From the NCBI GenBank assembly GCA_963791545.1, contig CAWBSR010000015.1, forward strand, positions 992,001 to 1,056,000: a stretch of DNA of 64,000 nt, written 5' to 3'. This stretch comes from JALYXV01 sp963791545. Its GTDB lineage: Bacteria; Actinomycetota; Acidimicrobiia; Acidimicrobiales; Palsa-688. This document shows, piece after piece, positions 62,373 to 64,000 of this stretch. Position 1 is the first letter of the stretch. Each line of letters begins with the position of its first letter. Below the pieces are notes generated by a model. That model saw only the letters and a list, made by a program, of their open reading frames with translations, made no database searches and was not told where the DNA came from. The position numbers were made by a program, and so were the translations under genes.

Positions 62373-63919
62373 CAGCGATGATCCTGACGTCGGGTGTCGT
62401 CCTCCCAGCACGGCTCGGCGTCATCGAGCAGGTTGGACCGGGCCAGGTGAGTCAGCTGGTCGTGCCCTGACCGCAGCTCGTCGTCGGCCGCCTGGTCGCG
62501 GGTCACGACCGCGGTTTCCTCGACCGGTCCCGGGGCGGTGATGGGCGCCAACCGGATCCGGGCCCGCCGGCTGGCCGCGGCCTGCCGGCGGGTTTGCTCG
62601 GCCTTGGCGGCCTGTCGGGCTGCGAGAGCCTTGGCCCGCTCGTCAGGTCCGAGCGTCCCTTGCGGTTTGGCCGTGGCCAACCACCGGTCGCCGGCGAACA
62701 CCTCGATGCGGCGGGCATCGTGGGGCATGTAGCGGATCTGGACGACGTCGCCGACCCGGCCGTCGAGCTCGGACGCGAAGTAGGTGAGACCACCGAAATG
62801 GATCCCGTCCTTGGCGATTGTGCGCTCGGCGTCGGCTAGCAGCAGGAACCGCAAGTCCTCGTCCGCCACCACGGTGATCGGCGTGGCGTCGGACTCCCAG
62901 CGCTGCAGCGGGGTTTGGCCCCCGAGGGCGCTGTGGGGCCGAGCGGTGTTGTACTCCTCGACCCAGTCCGCGAACCGGCCAACGAAGGCGTCAAGAGTCA
63001 TGGGCCCATTCGACGGGCCGTACAGGCGGCCGTCGGCGGCCCGAGGGCCGTCAACCCAATAGGGCAGCTGGGCCAGCAGTTGCTGGGCCACGGTCCGGTT
63101 GACCCGCTCAACTTTCCCCTTCAAATAGGGCCGGTAGGCGGGTGTGGGCTGCACTGCGATACCGACCGACGCGGCCGCCCGGGTGATCGATTTGGCGGCG
63201 AACTCCAGGCCCCGGTCGGGGCGGATCACGGCCGGCACGCCCCCGTAGGGGCCGCGGGCTTCGTCGACGGCGATCCCGGCCCGCAACCCAGCCAGCACAT
63301 GCGCCGACGAGGGATACGTCGAGATCGCCCAGCCCATGATCAGGCGGCAGTAGGCGTCAACGAACAGCGTGACCCAGGGCTTGGACGGCCTCTGCGCCCG
63401 GGGAGCGATCACCCACACCCCGAGCTCCTTGTGGTCAGCCTCCCACAGGGCGTTGCGCTGCGTCGGCTGCCAGCGCAGATAGACGGTGTGACGGCGCCGT
63501 CCCTCCTCGCCGTCGACCACCGCCGCCCGCTCGCCGGCCGACAGCTCGCGACGAAACGCGCTCTGCAACGTTCGCAGCGCCGGGCGCTCCTGGCCGGCGG
63601 CCCGCCGGACCCGCCACACCTCGGCCACGTTTCCCCGGTGATCCCAGTACAGGTCCCAGTCCTGCGGGGTCAGCTGGTAGTGGGCCCATCGCCCATGTGG
63701 CGGCCCGGCTTGCAGCCAGCGCCACACGCTGCGCTCCGACACTCCCAAACCCTGCGCCGCCAAGCGGACCATCTCGACGCTGAGTCGGCCGTCGTCGCGC
63801 AGCCGGCCCAGTCGGGCGGCCAGGTTGGCCCGCTCCTCCCACCCGGCCCGCCGGCCGCCGCTCTGATCGCCCGGAGGATCTCCGCCCGCCGGTACAGTCG
63901 ACTGGGAGTTCTCGCTCAC
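62372..63919 (-). CDS. tniA: TniA-like DDE transposase
   Basis: 515 residues. The N-terminal HTH part (RLAAQGLGVSERSVWRWL) is followed by a DDE core: Asp in NALWEADHKELGVWVI, Asp in PAVIRPDRGLEFAAKS, Glu in YLKGKVERVNRTVAQQLL, then WVEEYNTARPHSALGGQTPL. A Mu-type beta-barrel follows (VGDVVQIRYMPHDARRIEVF). All three catalytic residues are present. The GTG start has AAGGAG about 11 bases upstream. First gene of a four-gene operon that runs towards array 2. Confidence 0.92.
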   Translation of the reverse strand: MSENSQSTVPAGGDPPGDQSGGRRAGWEERANLAARLGRLRDDGRLSVEMVRLAAQGLGVSERSVWRWLQAGPPHGRWAHYQLTPQDWDLYWDHRGNVAEVWRVRRAAGQERPALRTLQSAFRRELSAGERAAVVDGEEGRRRHTVYLRWQPTQRNALWEADHKELGVWVIAPRAQRPSKPWVTLFVDAYCRLIMGWAISTYPSSAHVLAGLRAGIAVDEARGPYGGVPAVIRPDRGLEFAAKSITRAAASVGIAVQPTPAYRPYLKGKVERVNRTVAQQLLAQLPYWVDGPRAADGRLYGPSNGPMTLDAFVGRFADWVEEYNTARPHSALGGQTPLQRWESDATPITVVADEDLRFLLLADAERTIAKDGIHFGGLTYFASELDGRVGDVVQIRYMPHDARRIEVFAGDRWLATAKPQGTLGPDERAKALAARQAAKAEQTRRQAAASRRARIRLAPITAPGPVEETAVVTRDQAADDELRSGHDQLTHLARSNLLDDAEPCWEDDTRRQDHR

Positions 63920-64000
63920 CAGGATCGAACTCCTTAGTAGGGAAGTTTTCCTGACCTGGAAAGGATACCGATCTTGAGGCGCAGCGCAAGCGGCCTAAGC

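Noticed and set aside
59546..63919. CRISPR-associated transposon
   Set aside because: No Cas gene, no repeat-spacer array and no recognisable TniQ is present; only the transposase, ATPase and repeat ends are similar.
1..64000. tRNA, rRNA or CRISPR array
   Set aside because: I saw no cloverleaf-like conserved blocks, rRNA segments or regular spacer arrays while reading, though a tRNA search was not run.

Overview
The window is GC-rich DNA from an actinobacterium. The clade marker is a WhiB-family protein (26249-26560). Three GAF-ANTAR proteins, a RskA-type anti-sigma factor, paired Tat-exported ferritin-like proteins, a DUF1206 membrane protein, a GPP34 protein and many VapBC pairs fit the same assignment. 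I lean towards an Acidimicrobiia-like or related soil actinobacterium, but the sequence does not settle the class. I saw no rRNA, tRNA or CRISPR array. Most of the window is accessory: mobile-element debris, toxin-antitoxin pairs, polymorphic-toxin-like proteins and many broken genes. Because frameshifts are so common, some could be sequencing errors.

Layout. 0-5.2 kb: partial L,D-transpeptidase, alpha/beta hydrolase, MarR regulator, truncated SDR, gutted beta-lactamase-type hydrolase, PNPOx-like flavoprotein, ABM-like protein. 5.4-10.4 kb: a 1115-residue protein with an LQ-x-LVGNQ motif near its N terminus and an RNase A-like C-terminal toxin domain. It overlaps a probable immunity gene, and the pair lies between two serine-recombinase remnants and next to a beheaded PIN gene. 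10.5-18.2 kb: STAS, YceI and DUF1206 proteins, two copies of a structured intergenic element about 140 nt long, an anti-sigma factor with a truncated ECF sigma factor, and a helicase-associated-domain protein wedged into that locus. 18.2-30.1 kb: ferritin-like pair and a signalling cluster (CheB, three GAF-ANTAR, WhiB variant, GAF-SpoIIE). 31-41 kb: transposon-end-like repeats, a second LQRxxGN-type protein, three VapBC-type pairs, a broken tyrosine recombinase, and a nucleotidyltransferase pair coupled to a Tn3 transposase remnant.

41-53 kb: a large secreted DNRLRE/fibronectin/IPT surface protein destroyed by a nonsense codon, frameshifts and an IS21 remnant; an M23-like peptidase; a broken tail-fibre-like protein; a broken FHA-cyclase; a broken GAF-SpoIIE phosphatase. 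53-57 kb: small membrane proteins, an AbrB/PIN pair and a proline iminopeptidase. 57-64 kb: a XerC-like recombinase, an integrase fragment coupled to another Tn3 transposase remnant, two facing arrays of 22-24 bp repeats, and a four-gene operon made of a TniA-like DDE transposase, a TniB-like ATPase, an unrecognised 422-residue protein and an XRE-type regulator.

The best candidates for new biology are the toxin-immunity cassette (6.1-9.8 kb), the tni-like operon with its repeat-array ends (59.3-63.9 kb, related array at 31.2 kb), and the duplicated structured element (10.5 and 13.2 kb).
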